64,000 nt of DNA from an uncultured Lachnospira sp. GTDB taxonomy: Bacteria > Bacillota > Clostridia > Lachnospirales > Lachnospiraceae. Of the stretch, positions 45,241 through 54,551 are shown one piece after another (position 1 is the first letter of the stretch; the number at the start of each line of letters is the position of its first letter). Position numbers and translations under genes: made by a program. The stretch is from the NCBI GenBank assembly GCA_910585095.1, contig CAJUBU010000011.1, positions 5,507-69,506 on the forward strand. The letters are read 5' to 3'. Below the pieces are notes generated by a model. The model was not told the DNA's origin. It did not search any database and saw only the letters and a program-made list of their open reading frames with translations.

Positions 45241-46704
45241 ATGAAAAAAAGAATATATTTAATTGTTATCAATATTATACTGCTGACATTTGTAGGGTGT
45301 AATCAATATCAAGTTGACAATGATAATGTTATTGAAAGTAGAAATAATCCCTTTCCAGATTATAAATATAATCAGGAAACAGCTCAATCACCATATGGAC
45401 AATCCTCAATGGCAATATCGGAAACAGGATATTATTATATTATAGACGATATATTATATTTTTATAATATAAACAGTGATGTTAATATGCCATTGTGTTC
45501 TAAAGGCAATTGCAAGCATAAAGATAAGGATTGTGATGCGTATGTTAATTCAATAAATGCACAAACAGCTAACTTTTCATGTAATTGTATGGAGGGAAAA
45601 CTGTTTTATTACAATAACCATTTATACTGTATTGAGATAACGTCTGATAGAGATTATTACTTATATCAATATAATGATATGTTTAACGATAAGAAATGTA
45701 TAGCACGTTTAGCTTCCATAAAAGAAGAACAAAGTATGGTAACGAATGCAAGAGCTTGTTTAATATCAAACGGATATCTTTATTTTTACACATCTACAAT
45801 GGATAAACAATATGCACAGAAAGGATATATAGCCGATTTTCAATGCAATCGTATAAAGCTTGAAGAAAATTCTGCAATACAAGAGCTTGGCGAGTTTGAA
45901 TTTCCAGGTGATTATGCAATGAAAGCAGGAGATTCAAATGGTCTTGCAATTTTTTGTTCAGACGAAAACATTTACTTTTACGCTGGTGGAACAGACCGAT
46001 TCTATTCAAAAGAAAATATGGTACAATATAGAGTTGCAAAGTTTGATGTCAAGTCAAATCGTTTTGATATGATATGGACATATACAGGAGATGACAGAAG
46101 TGATGTATTGGGAAAAGATACAGGCATTGCAAATCGCTCTAGCGGAGAATCTGTCAAGATGGATTCTTATGGCAATTTTTATATGTTTACAGCCTCCGAA
46201 AAAGCTAAAAATTTTGATGTGGATATGATTATTAAGGTGAATTTTGAAAATGACACATCAAGCGTGATTTATAAAACACAGAAAGAACAGATATATTCAC
46301 TGCAAAGTGATGGTGAAATGCTGTATTTCTTTGAGACAACATCAGGCAGAGATACAATATCATGGCTGACGGCGATTCATATGGATGGAATAGTTCAATC
46401 AAGTTTTGAATTTCAATATAATGAAGAATATTTATCTCATATGGAGAAGATTTATAAAGAGTTTCCAGATTCAAATGCAGGAAAACCTGATGCATCTAAT
46501 ATTATTATTTGTGGTATTGATGAACGGTTTATATTACTGAAATGTCCAGAAGATTCTAATGTATTTAAAGGCTTGACATCATCTAATACTCACAAAGTAA
46601 GTGAAAACATGGATAAAATATCAGGCGCAGGGGTTATTGATAAAAGTAAATATTTAAAAAACGAAGAAACATCCATAAAGCAAATATATCAATGTGTACT
46701 GTGA
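45241..46704 (+). CDS. Lipoprotein, duplicated, copy 1
   Basis: A 487-residue lipoprotein: MKKRIYLIVINIILLTFVGC has a typical lipobox with Cys20. The mature part is Tyr-rich and repetitive, with blade-like segments (GYYYIIDDILYFYNIN, GYLYFYTSTMD, GNFYMFTASE, GEMLYFFETT), suggesting a beta-propeller. A four-Cys segment (LCSKGNCKHKDKDC) lies near residue 80. The start 45226 directly follows the micro-ORF stop, but 45241 gives the clean signal peptide. It is followed by its duplicate and by an ABC-2 transporter, so it may be a sensor or partner for that transporter. Confidence 0.78.
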   Translation: MKKRIYLIVINIILLTFVGCNQYQVDNDNVIESRNNPFPDYKYNQETAQSPYGQSSMAISETGYYYIIDDILYFYNINSDVNMPLCSKGNCKHKDKDCDAYVNSINAQTANFSCNCMEGKLFYYNNHLYCIEITSDRDYYLYQYNDMFNDKKCIARLASIKEEQSMVTNARACLISNGYLYFYTSTMDKQYAQKGYIADFQCNRIKLEENSAIQELGEFEFPGDYAMKAGDSNGLAIFCSDENIYFYAGGTDRFYSKENMVQYRVAKFDVKSNRFDMIWTYTGDDRSDVLGKDTGIANRSSGESVKMDSYGNFYMFTASEKAKNFDVDMIIKVNFENDTSSVIYKTQKEQIYSLQSDGEMLYFFETTSGRDTISWLTAIHMDGIVQSSFEFQYNEEYLSHMEKIYKEFPDSNAGKPDASNIIICGIDERFILLKCPEDSNVFKGLTSSNTHKVSENMDKISGAGVIDKSKYLKNEETSIKQIYQCVL

Positions 46705-47038
46705 AATAGGAAACAGGGTTAGTGATTTTTATTATAAATTTACTTATTGTTGGATTAATGGAAGTGTAATGTGAAAAGAAAATAGAATATAATATTTGTC
46801 TTAAATAAAAATATACAATATATAATAAATTTTGTATAAGTTTTTAATAATGAAATACAAATATAGTTATTTTGATATTTTAAAAGTGTTATACTATTTA
46901 ATAACAAATCTATTCAGTTGTGAATAGATTGCGGATATCCGCTTTGGCATAGGTTGGTATGTTGATTCTATGGAGGTGGAAGTTGATAGGTACAAGGGAA
47001 CAAAAAGTCAAAGCAGCACATATAGGAGGAATTTTATT
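46705..47038 (+). promoter_or_regulatory. Leader region of lipoprotein unit 2
   Basis: This 333-base gap starts with a broken terminator (aaacagggtta without its right arm), then the duplicated leader with a family B core and AGGAGGAA before the second micro-ORF. No gene is seen. Confidence 0.5.
46920..46949 (+). repeat. Family B core in duplicated leader, copy 2
   Basis: Contains the perfect 12-base palindrome GCGGATATCCGC at 46931-46942, then TTTGGCA. Confidence 0.5.
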
Positions 47039-47098
47039 ATGAAAAGAAAAGTTTTAAAAACAGGAGCAATTACACTTGCATTAAGTATATTATGTTAA
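47039..47098 (+). CDS. Micro-ORF, copy 2
   Basis: Identical to the frame at 45166 (MKRKVLKTGAITLALSILC), with the same AGGAGGAA and the same stop directly abutting the next ATG. Perfect conservation here while the neighbouring lipoprotein has diverged suggests the short frame or its nucleotide sequence is under selection, or was homogenised. Confidence 0.5.
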   Translation: MKRKVLKTGAITLALSILC

Positions 47099-47113
47099 AT
47101 GTGGGTAGTATTT

Positions 47114-48580
47114 ATGAAAAAAAGAATATATTTAATTGTTATAAGTATTATACTATTGACTTTTGCAGGGTGTAATTCATATCAAGTAGATAATGATAAT
47201 ATTATTGAAAGTGAAAGTAATCCCTTTCCAGATTATAAGTATAATCAGGAAGCAGCTCAATCGCCATATGGACAGTCCTCAATGGCAATATCAGAAACAG
47301 GATATTATTATATTATAGACGATATATTATATTTTTATAATATAAATAGTGATATTAATATGCCATTGTGTTCTAAAAGTAATTGCAAGCATAAAGATAA
47401 GGATTGTGATGCGTATGTTAATTCAATAAATGCGTACACAGCCGATTTTTCATGTAATTGTATGGAGGGAAAATTATTTTATTATAATAACCATTTATAC
47501 TGTATTGAGATAACGTCTGATAGAGATTACTACTTATATCAATATAATGATGTATTTGGTGATAAGAAATGTATGGCACATTTAGCGTCCGTAAAAAACA
47601 AGCAAAATGCAGTAACAGATGCAGGAGCCTGTTTGATATCAAACGGATATCTTTATTTTTACACAACTACAATGGATGAGCAGTATGCACAAAAAGGCTG
47701 TATAGCTGATTATCAATGCAATCGTATAAAGCTTGAAGAAAATGCTGTGATAGAAGAGCTTGGTGAGTTTGAATTTCCGGGTGATTATGCGATGAAAGCA
47801 GGAGAATCAAATGGTCTTGCAATTTATTGTTCCAATGAAAATATTTATTTTTATGCAGGCGGAACAGTTCGATGGTATTCTCAAGAAAACAGAGTACGAT
47901 ATTGGGTTGCAAAGTTTGATGTCAAGTCAAATCGTTTTGATATGATATGGACATATACAGGAGATGAAACAAAAGATATATTGGGCAAAGACACAGGTAA
48001 TGTAAATGTTTTATCTGGTGGAGAATATGTCCAGATGGACGCTCATGGAAATTTCTATATATTAACAGCATCGGAAAAAGATGTAAATATAGATGTAAGT
48101 ATGATTGTCAAGGTGAACTTTGAAAATAGTACGTCAAACGTGATTTATAAAACGCCAAAAGAACAGATATATTCACTGCGAAGTGATGGTGAAATGTTGT
48201 ATTTCTTTGAGACAACATCAGGCAGAGATACAACATCATGGCTGACAGCGATTCATATGGATGGAACGATTCAATCAAGTTTGGAACTTCAATATGACGA
48301 AGAATACTTATCTTATATGGAGGACTATTATAAACACTTTCCAGATGCTGATGTAGTAAAGCCAGGTGCAAGTGATTTGATTATTTGCGGTATTGATGAA
48401 CGGTTTATATTATTGAAATGTCCAGAAGGATGCAATGTATTTAAAGGCTTAACATCGTCTAATATTTATAAAATAAGTGAAAGTATGGATAAAATAACAG
48501 GCGCAGGGGTTATTGATAAAAGTAAATATTTAAAAAATGAAGAGACATCCATAAAGCAGATATATCAATGTGTACTGTGA
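47114..48580 (+). CDS. Lipoprotein, duplicated, copy 2
   Basis: A 488-residue paralog of the gene at 45241, with lipobox LTFAGC. The order of segments is the same, including NPFPDYKYNQ, LCSKSNCKHKDKDC and the final KYLKNEETSIKQIYQCVL. Differences are concentrated in the middle, for example AHLASVKNKQNAVTDAGAC against ARLASIKEEQSMVTNARAC, and VRWYSQENRVRYWV against DRFYSKENMVQYRV. Copy 2 has one extra residue in the VNVLSGGEYVQ region. The intact terminator follows. It probably interacts with the ABC transporter encoded next. Confidence 0.78.
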   Translation: MKKRIYLIVISIILLTFAGCNSYQVDNDNIIESESNPFPDYKYNQEAAQSPYGQSSMAISETGYYYIIDDILYFYNINSDINMPLCSKSNCKHKDKDCDAYVNSINAYTADFSCNCMEGKLFYYNNHLYCIEITSDRDYYLYQYNDVFGDKKCMAHLASVKNKQNAVTDAGACLISNGYLYFYTTTMDEQYAQKGCIADYQCNRIKLEENAVIEELGEFEFPGDYAMKAGESNGLAIYCSNENIYFYAGGTVRWYSQENRVRYWVAKFDVKSNRFDMIWTYTGDETKDILGKDTGNVNVLSGGEYVQMDAHGNFYILTASEKDVNIDVSMIVKVNFENSTSNVIYKTPKEQIYSLRSDGEMLYFFETTSGRDTTSWLTAIHMDGTIQSSLELQYDEEYLSYMEDYYKHFPDADVVKPGASDLIICGIDERFILLKCPEGCNVFKGLTSSNIYKISESMDKITGAGVIDKSKYLKNEETSIKQIYQCVL

Positions 48581-48586
48581 AATAGG

Positions 48587-48633
48587 AAACAGGGTTAAGC
48601 AGCTATATAAAGGCTTAATCCTGTTTATTTTTT
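48587..48633 (+). terminator. Intrinsic terminator after lipoprotein copy 2
   Basis: A 14-bp stem (48587-48600 with 48613-48626, one G-U) beginning AAACAGGGTTAAGC is followed by ATTTTTT. Copy 1 of the duplication has lost this structure. Confidence 0.85.
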
Positions 48634-48670
48634 GTAGGAAGATTATGGATATAAAAGAAAAGGATTACTT

Positions 48671-50893
48671 ATGAATGAAATTAAACGTATTTTCAATATA
48701 AAGGCATGGCTGTTTTTTGGAATATTGGTATTATTAAATGGCATTGTTATTATCAATGGAAATAAAGATACCGATGTGGCACAAATTTATGATGAGATGA
48801 TACAGATTTTAGATAATAATTATGCAGACAGCGCATCTTGTGTAGAATCAGCGACAAAAACATGGGAGCAGTATTTTAAGGATTATGGTATTAATAGCAG
48901 TGATAAATCAACAGAAACGCTGTCAGTAAAAGAGGCAAGACAACTGCTTATGACAAATGCCAAATATATTGATAATTTTAAGGCAGAAATATTAAAAAAA
49001 GAACAAACAGCTTTATTATATGCAAAATCAGGAACATATAAAACAAATAGCTTTGAATATATGAATATTTTAAAAACAAAAGAGGATTTATTGGCTCTTT
49101 CTGATTTAGACGTGAAATTAAGTAATGGCATATGGCTTGAAAAATTATATCAAAATGATTATATTCATATATATGCACTGGCAATTTGTTTTTTTGCAGT
49201 GTATTATTTTTTTATAGAAAGGAAAAATGGATTGTATTATATTGTTCATGCTTCATCAAATGGCAGGGGAAAGCTGTTTTTAAAACGATGTGGTATTTTA
49301 TTTGTACAATCCTTATTGATGAATATTATCTTTTACTTGGAAGCAGTACTATTGTTATTAAATATATATGGTGGAAAGAATGCAATAAATGCCGCAGCCG
49401 CCAGTGATGAGTATTTTCTTTTGACGACAGGTTCGTTAAGCAGAATCGAATTTGTGGGTGTGTTGATTTTGGTATCTTCCATTGCAGGAACAGTGCTTTC
49501 ATTACTGCTATGGTTTACGCTGTCATGTTTTAGCAATGTCAATGTTGGTATATTTATATATGGTCTTATTTGTGGAATGGATATATTACTATATAAGTTT
49601 ATATCAGTTAAATCAGCGTTGAGAGCATTGCGGTTTGTAAACATATATTATTTATTTTTTTCTAATAAGTCGTTGGGTTATTATAACTGGGGATACTCAT
49701 GGGGAATTACAACCGTTGCTGCAACAACAGTAATGTTTGCATTATCAATAGGAATGGCTGCCTTAATAATAAATGCCTGTCTTACGGTCAATCAATATTT
49801 TAATGGGCGTGAAAATGCAATAGAAATTCTTTTAAAAAAAGTATCTGTATTGTTTATGAGATTAATGGAAAAAACACCAAATATTATAAAAGAAATCTAT
49901 AAAATACTGGTTTCACAAAGAATTGGAATTGTTTTGCTGCTGCTTGTATATATCGCGTTAAGCATACAACCAAGAGTTGGCGTAATATATGATGCAAAAA
50001 GAAGTTATCTTTCAGGATATTATGAAGCGGCTGGAGGGTTAAGTTATGGCTCTGAATTAGAATCGATATATAATGATTATTTAGAGGATTATAATCAATT
50101 GGTCGAAGATATAGATTATAATATTGAAAATGCAAACGCAGTTTTAGCAAACAGAAAAGATATAATTGCAGATATTGCGCAAAACGTAGAATTTGTAAAA
50201 AAAATGAATAAACAGGGAACAAAGGCAGTTGTATTAAAGCCATATGAATATATGGAAGCAATAGGCAGTAAAGAGAGCAATAATCAAAAAGAATTGGCAT
50301 TATTAAATGTTTTGGCAGCGATTGTTATTGCATGTGGATTTATTTCATACGAGAAAAAAGTATTGATACATAAAACGATATTAGCCTATGAAAATCGAAG
50401 GAAATGGCTTATTAAAAAGATGATAACAAGCAATATACTTATTATTGTATTTACATGTATCACATATGGGGTTTATTATTATCGACTGAGCAAAGTATAT
50501 CATTTTGAAAGGATACTATCACCTTTAAAAAGTCTGCCTGAATTTAGTAATTTTATTATAAATCCATCTATTATTGGATTTATTGTAATTGATTTTTTGG
50601 TTAAGATTATCATTTTTCTTTGTATTCAGGCAGTCGTTCATTTTATTTCAAATTATGTTAAATATATCTTTTGTTTGATTGGCAGCATGGTTATTACAAT
50701 ACCACAATTATTATATATGATAGGATTTGATTCTTTAGATAAATTTTGTATTGGCAAATATATTGCATTTTTTCCATGTTTTTTAGATGGGCAAAATGCA
50801 ATGATTCTATATAGTTTATTTGTGATTGTTGTTTTCATAGCTGGTATTAGTTTAGCCGCTTTTATTGTAAGAAAAGAAACAGTAGATAGTTAA
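48671..50893 (+). CDS. ABC-2 type permease
   Basis: A 740-residue membrane protein with two halves. Each half has a helix, a long extracytoplasmic segment (for example residues 27-165, rich in Asp and Lys) and a block of five or six helices. The layout is that of large ABC-2 or FtsX-independent exporter permeases of Gram-positive bacteria. The ATPase partner follows 26 bases later. The substrate is unknown. Two lipoproteins upstream probably belong to the same system. Confidence 0.75.
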   Translation: MNEIKRIFNIKAWLFFGILVLLNGIVIINGNKDTDVAQIYDEMIQILDNNYADSASCVESATKTWEQYFKDYGINSSDKSTETLSVKEARQLLMTNAKYIDNFKAEILKKEQTALLYAKSGTYKTNSFEYMNILKTKEDLLALSDLDVKLSNGIWLEKLYQNDYIHIYALAICFFAVYYFFIERKNGLYYIVHASSNGRGKLFLKRCGILFVQSLLMNIIFYLEAVLLLLNIYGGKNAINAAAASDEYFLLTTGSLSRIEFVGVLILVSSIAGTVLSLLLWFTLSCFSNVNVGIFIYGLICGMDILLYKFISVKSALRALRFVNIYYLFFSNKSLGYYNWGYSWGITTVAATTVMFALSIGMAALIINACLTVNQYFNGRENAIEILLKKVSVLFMRLMEKTPNIIKEIYKILVSQRIGIVLLLLVYIALSIQPRVGVIYDAKRSYLSGYYEAAGGLSYGSELESIYNDYLEDYNQLVEDIDYNIENANAVLANRKDIIADIAQNVEFVKKMNKQGTKAVVLKPYEYMEAIGSKESNNQKELALLNVLAAIVIACGFISYEKKVLIHKTILAYENRRKWLIKKMITSNILIIVFTCITYGVYYYRLSKVYHFERILSPLKSLPEFSNFIINPSIIGFIVIDFLVKIIIFLCIQAVVHFISNYVKYIFCLIGSMVITIPQLLYMIGFDSLDKFCIGKYIAFFPCFLDGQNAMILYSLFVIVVFIAGISLAAFIVRKETVDS

Positions 50894-50919
50894 ACAGTAA
50901 AAATAATAGGAGTAGATAA

Positions 50920-51861
50920 ATGAAGCTGATAATTAAAGAATTAAAAAAAACATATGGTACAGTGCAGGCATTAAAAGGAATATCATATGAATTTAAGCCA
51001 GGAATTTATGGAATACTTGGTGCAAATGGCGCTGGAAAAAGTACAATGATAAATTTAATAACAGATAATATTCAAAGAGATAAAAACGGCGGGAGTATAT
51101 TGTATATTGATGATGATTTTGAGAAAGAAAAAGATAGTGATGCGAAAGCGGTTGACATTCTTAAACTTGGTAAGAAATTTAGGAAAAATGTAGGATATAT
51201 GCCGCAACAACAGGGATTTTATGAAGATTTTTCACCGAAAGCATTTCTTAAATATATGGCAGAAATAAAGGGAGTGAAGAAATTAAATATTAAAGAAAAT
51301 AATGGAGATATAAGGACATTTTCTGTTGATGAACAAATCGATGAGCTTCTTAAAATTGTCAATTTGACAAGTGTTGCACATAAAAAAATTGGGCAATTTT
51401 CAGGAGGAATGAGACAAAGAGTACTTTTGGCACAGGCACTTTTGGGAAATCCTAAAATTCTTATTCTTGATGAGCCAACAGCAGGACTTGACCCAAAAGA
51501 ACGTATTAGTATTAGAAATTATATAGCGGAGTTGTCAAAGAATAAGATTATTCTTTTTGCTACGCATGTAGTAAGTGATATTGAATGTATAGCAAACCAG
51601 ATTATTATCTTAAAAAATGGAGAAATCATTGCTAAGGGAACATCAGCAGAATTAATAGAAACGATGTGCGGCAAAGTAGGAGAAATAACCTGCACATTAG
51701 ATGAGTTAGAAGAGTTACAAAGAAAGTATAAGGTTGGAAATGTGCGGCAAAAAAAGAATGGAATGGTTCTTAGAATTGTTGGAGATAAATTGCCAGATGA
51801 AGCTGCTATTGTAGATAATAATATGGATTTGGAAGATGTTTATTTATATTATTTTGAATAG
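50920..51861 (+). CDS. ABC transporter ATP-binding protein
   Basis: A 313-residue ATPase with Walker A GANGAGKST at 34-42, signature FSGGMRQRV, Walker B LILDEPTAGLD with D184 and catalytic E185, and the switch His in FATHVVSD. There is an extra insert of about 25 residues (ILYIDDDFEKEKDSDAKAVD) between Walker A and the Q-loop region. A C-terminal domain of about 80 residues follows, as in ABC-2 type exporters. It is cotranscribed with the permease at 48671. Confidence 0.92.
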   Translation: MKLIIKELKKTYGTVQALKGISYEFKPGIYGILGANGAGKSTMINLITDNIQRDKNGGSILYIDDDFEKEKDSDAKAVDILKLGKKFRKNVGYMPQQQGFYEDFSPKAFLKYMAEIKGVKKLNIKENNGDIRTFSVDEQIDELLKIVNLTSVAHKKIGQFSGGMRQRVLLAQALLGNPKILILDEPTAGLDPKERISIRNYIAELSKNKIILFATHVVSDIECIANQIIILKNGEIIAKGTSAELIETMCGKVGEITCTLDELEELQRKYKVGNVRQKKNGMVLRIVGDKLPDEAAIVDNNMDLEDVYLYYFE

Positions 51862-51960
51862 ATTAACGATTTGTTTTATTCTTGTTGATAATATAATATT
51901 GGTATAATAGGAATATGTGATAATAAAATATCTATATGATTTTTTAATCTTGTCAAGGAA

Positions 51961-52016
51961 GTCCCCACTTCAATGCTATAGGGGCATAAGTGGGGTACTT
52001 GCATTGCGATTATAGC
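51961..52016 (+). repeat. Family C dispersed repeat, copy 2
   Basis: CCCCACTT pairs with AAGTGGGG, followed by tacttgcattgcgattatag. It matches the copy at 2603 and lies after the ATPase gene, where the hairpin may aid termination. Confidence 0.65.
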
Positions 52017-52068
52017 TAAATGGTTTGAGTAAATAGTGTAAAGAAAAGTATTATGTTGGAGAAATAAC

Positions 52069-52299
52069 ATGAAAGTAAATGAAGGAGAATTGTATTTACA
52101 ATCGTATCCTAAATTAAAAAAATGGATAAATGAATGTCAAATCTGTCATTCAAAAGGATATAAGCCTGATATGCCTGAGCATATTGCAAATCCTGATGCT
52201 ATTTCAGGATATTTTATAAGAAAATATTTTAAACCTCTTGAAGTCAACGAGCTGTCTATATGTATGCAGTGTGCTAAATTTTATTCCCGCGAGCAATGA
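52069..52299 (+). CDS. Small zinc-ribbon-like protein
   Basis: A 76-residue protein with two CxxC pairs (CQIC near residue 24 and CMQC near residue 66) that could bind one zinc ion. The central motif KKWINECQICHSKGYKPDMPEHI is characteristic and I have the impression it recurs in Lachnospiraceae, but the role is unknown. The final residues FYSREQ and the TGA stop are encoded by a family A repeat, so the native C-terminus may have been replaced. Confidence 0.6.
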   Translation: MKVNEGELYLQSYPKLKKWINECQICHSKGYKPDMPEHIANPDAISGYFIRKYFKPLEVNELSICMQCAKFYSREQ

Positions 52300-52380
52300 G
52301 CTAAGTGCCGCGTTTGCACGAGCATTTAGCGAATGCCGCGAGGGTCAAATACCCCGTTGCTTGCAGTGGGATATTTGATT
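52280..52380 (+). repeat. Family A structured repeat, overlapping a gene end
   Basis: Begins TTATTCCCGCGAGCAATGAG and ends with a TCAAATACCCC / GGGATATTTGA hairpin (one mismatch). It supplies the stop codon of the gene at 52069. Confidence 0.7.
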
Positions 52381-52497
52381 GTTTACAATCTGACCATAAA
52401 AAATAAATCAAAACTGAATATTTTAATATAGCCACTTTGCAAATATAATGCACTCCAATGATATATATTATAATAATAATGAATTTGTTTGATATAT

Positions 52498-52557
52498 GAG
52501 TAAACAGCGTGGCGGATTGCGAATATTTGCTTATCTTTTATCAAGTAAGTCTTGACT
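52498..52557 (+). repeat. Family B dispersed repeat
   Basis: AGTAAACAGCGTGGCGGATT followed by GCGAATATTTGCTT, then after 16 bases CTTGACT. It lies upstream of the amidohydrolase gene; no -10 is evident at the right spacing. Confidence 0.55.
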
Positions 52558-52585
52558 ATCAAACAAATACAGGAATGGAGGAAAA

Positions 52586-53332
52586 ATGTTTGCAAAGTTT
52601 AAAAAGATAGATATGCACTCACATGTTGGAACTTGGGGCGCGCCGTTTAATATCCATATGGATGCGCATAACCTCATTCAACAGATGAAAGAATATCATA
52701 TTGTAAAAACGGTTTTATGTTCGTCAAACTCATCAAATAATGAGGAGACCCTAGAGGCATATACGCAATATCCAGCGTCAATTATACCAATAGCACGAAT
52801 TAATTGCTCTAAAGGAAAAAAAGCATATGATGAATTAGAACACTATATTCGAGATGAACATTTTGAGGGTGGCAAGATACAATCCTTGTTTGACGGCTAT
52901 GCGGCAGATGCTCCTTGTGTTGACCCTGCGGCTGAAATTTGTGCATATTATGGAAAGCCATTTTTTGTACATTCTGGTCATGCGCCATTTTCGTTGCCAT
53001 GGCAGATTGGACTTTTGGCAGAACGACACCCAACATTAAAGATATGTATGCTTCATATGGGGCATGGAAATGGAATTTATGTAGATGCGGCACTGACAAT
53101 GGCTAAAAAATATCCCAATATATGGCTTGAAACCTCTGGAACATCAATGAGCGCTCAAATTCGCAACGCGTATGAGAATGTGGCGCAAAACAAGATTATG
53201 TTTGGATTGGATGCACCATTTCATGCGCCATCGGTAGAAATACAAAAAATTCAGGCATGTGGTATTGACGAAGAAGGAATGAATCGAATATTTTATAAAA
53301 ATGCTTGTGAATTTATGAATATAGAGATATAA
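52586..53332 (+). CDS. Amidohydrolase family metal-dependent hydrolase
   Basis: A 248-residue TIM-barrel hydrolase of the Amidohydrolase_2 type. IDMHSHVG near the N-terminus gives the first HxH metal site; PFFVHSGH, MLHMGHG and LETSG give later ligands, and FGLDAPF carries the catalytic Asp at the end of the last strand. The substrate is unknown. GGAGG precedes the ATG. It is the first of three closely spaced genes with an ECF transporter S-component and a TIGR01440 protein, suggesting salvage of a small amide or vitamin-like compound. Confidence 0.83.
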   Translation: MFAKFKKIDMHSHVGTWGAPFNIHMDAHNLIQQMKEYHIVKTVLCSSNSSNNEETLEAYTQYPASIIPIARINCSKGKKAYDELEHYIRDEHFEGGKIQSLFDGYAADAPCVDPAAEICAYYGKPFFVHSGHAPFSLPWQIGLLAERHPTLKICMLHMGHGNGIYVDAALTMAKKYPNIWLETSGTSMSAQIRNAYENVAQNKIMFGLDAPFHAPSVEIQKIQACGIDEEGMNRIFYKNACEFMNIEI

Positions 53333-53353
53333 ATAAAAGGGGTGTAAAGAAGT

Positions 53354-53959
53354 ATGGAAAAGACCATTTCAAATAAAAAACAAAGTGTAAACAAAGCACA
53401 TACAGCAAATTCGGTAAAAATATATGATATTGTGATTACTGGATTGATGGCAGCATTAGTATTTGTGGGGACTTATTTTTTTAAAATTCCTACATCATTT
53501 GGCTATACACATCTTGGTGACTGTATGATTATTCTTACAGTATGTATGTTTGGAACAAGAAAAGGCGTATTAGCAGGTGCGATTGGAGCAGGATTATCAG
53601 ACCTTTTAGGAGGTTATACCGTGTGGGTACTTCCAACAATGCTTTTTAAAGGAATATGGGCATTGATTATGGGTATAGTGGCATATAAGTTGCTGCCAAA
53701 AGTAAAATTTAATTGGCTGATAGGAGCTAGTGTGGGTGCGTTAGTGCATATTGCTTTATATACATTAATTAAGATTCCTCTTTACGGTATGGAATACGCA
53801 CTGCTTAGAATCCCTATTATAACAGGACAGACCATATGTGGTATTGTCTTTGGAAGTGCTTTATATATGTTTATAAAATCATCTGGAATTTTAAGAAATG
53901 TAAAATTATTCACTAAAAAAGGAGAAGAAGTTAATGAATTTAAAAAAAGAGGCATATAG
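53354..53959 (+). CDS. ECF transporter S-component
   Basis: A 201-residue membrane protein with about six helices after a polar 25-residue N-terminus. The pattern VITGLMAALVFVGTYFFKIPTSFGYTHLGDCMIILTVCMFGTRKGVLAGAIGAGLSDLLGG is typical of substrate-binding S-components of energy-coupling factor importers. The ligand cannot be read from sequence; the shared EcfAA'T module must be elsewhere. Its 3' end overlaps the next gene by 26 bases. Confidence 0.88.
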   Translation: MEKTISNKKQSVNKAHTANSVKIYDIVITGLMAALVFVGTYFFKIPTSFGYTHLGDCMIILTVCMFGTRKGVLAGAIGAGLSDLLGGYTVWVLPTMLFKGIWALIMGIVAYKLLPKVKFNWLIGASVGALVHIALYTLIKIPLYGMEYALLRIPIITGQTICGIVFGSALYMFIKSSGILRNVKLFTKKGEEVNEFKKRGI

Positions 53960-54470
53960 TGCTGCTAAACAATTGATAGATGTAGCAAATTTAAAAGAGG
54001 GAGATTTATTTTTAGTCGGTTGTTCTACCAGTGAAATATCTGGTGAACAGATTGGTTCAGCTTCAAAACCAAATTTGGCGGAAGATGTGTTTCTTGGAAT
54101 TTGGGAAGCGACAAAGGAAAGAGGCGTATATTTAGCGGCACAGTGCTGTGAACATCTCAATAGGGCGATTATATTAGAAAAGGAAGCGGCAAAAATTAAC
54201 CGATATGAAGTTGTCAATGTCGTTCCATTTCCAAAAGCAGGCGGTTCTTTTGCTACAATGGCACATAAGTATTTTTCTAATCCGGTAGCTGTTGAGCATG
54301 TAAAGGCGGATGCAGGAATGGATATAGGCGATACATTAATCGGAATGAATTTAAAAGATGTAGCAGTTCCTGTTCGATTAAATATTTCTAAAATTGGAGA
54401 AGCACATTTAGTTTGTGCTAGAACAAGAGCAAAATATATCGGTGGAGAACGCGCGCATTATGATTTATAA
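53934..54470 (+). CDS. TIGR01440 / DUF436 family protein
   Basis: A 178-residue protein similar to Bacillus YwlG. The conserved parts are LFLVGCSTSEISGEQIGSAS, GVYLAAQCCEHLNRAI, VNVVPFPKAGGSFATMAH, and a DIGDTLIGMNLK motif. Function is unknown. It overlaps the ECF S-component gene; AAAGGAG at 53919-53925 serves its ATG. Confidence 0.9.
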   Translation: MNLKKEAYSAAKQLIDVANLKEGDLFLVGCSTSEISGEQIGSASKPNLAEDVFLGIWEATKERGVYLAAQCCEHLNRAIILEKEAAKINRYEVVNVVPFPKAGGSFATMAHKYFSNPVAVEHVKADAGMDIGDTLIGMNLKDVAVPVRLNISKIGEAHLVCARTRAKYIGGERAHYDL

Positions 54471-54476
54471 GTTTAT

Positions 54477-54515
54477 AAGCAAGCAGCCAAGCATATTGCA
54501 AATATCAGCTTGACT
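54477..54515 (+). repeat. Family B dispersed repeat
   Basis: AAGCAAGCAGCCAAGCATAT followed by TGCAAATATCAGCTTGACT. It lies between the TIGR01440 gene and the signal peptidase gene. Confidence 0.55.
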
Positions 54516-54551
54516 AAAAAGTATTTACAATAATGCAAGAATGAGGAATTT

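Larger units (their letters stand above)
44885..46757 (+). repeat. Tandem duplication, unit 1
   Basis: The 1873-base unit starts with the last 12 bases of the nucleotidyltransferase gene (atggaagtgtaa) and includes an intergenic leader, a micro-ORF and a lipoprotein gene. It is directly followed by a second copy. At its end only the left arm of the terminator hairpin is kept. Confidence 0.9.
46758..48633 (+). repeat. Tandem duplication, unit 2
   Basis: The second copy of the unit begins with the same 12 bases as the end of the nucleotidyltransferase gene and runs through micro-ORF and lipoprotein to the intact terminator. Many third-position and some amino-acid differences show the duplication is not recent. 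Confidence 0.85.

Noticed and set aside
44885..48633. Insertion sequence or composite transposon as the cause of the repeat
   Set aside because: No transposase or terminal inverted repeats are present; a simple tandem duplication explains the data.
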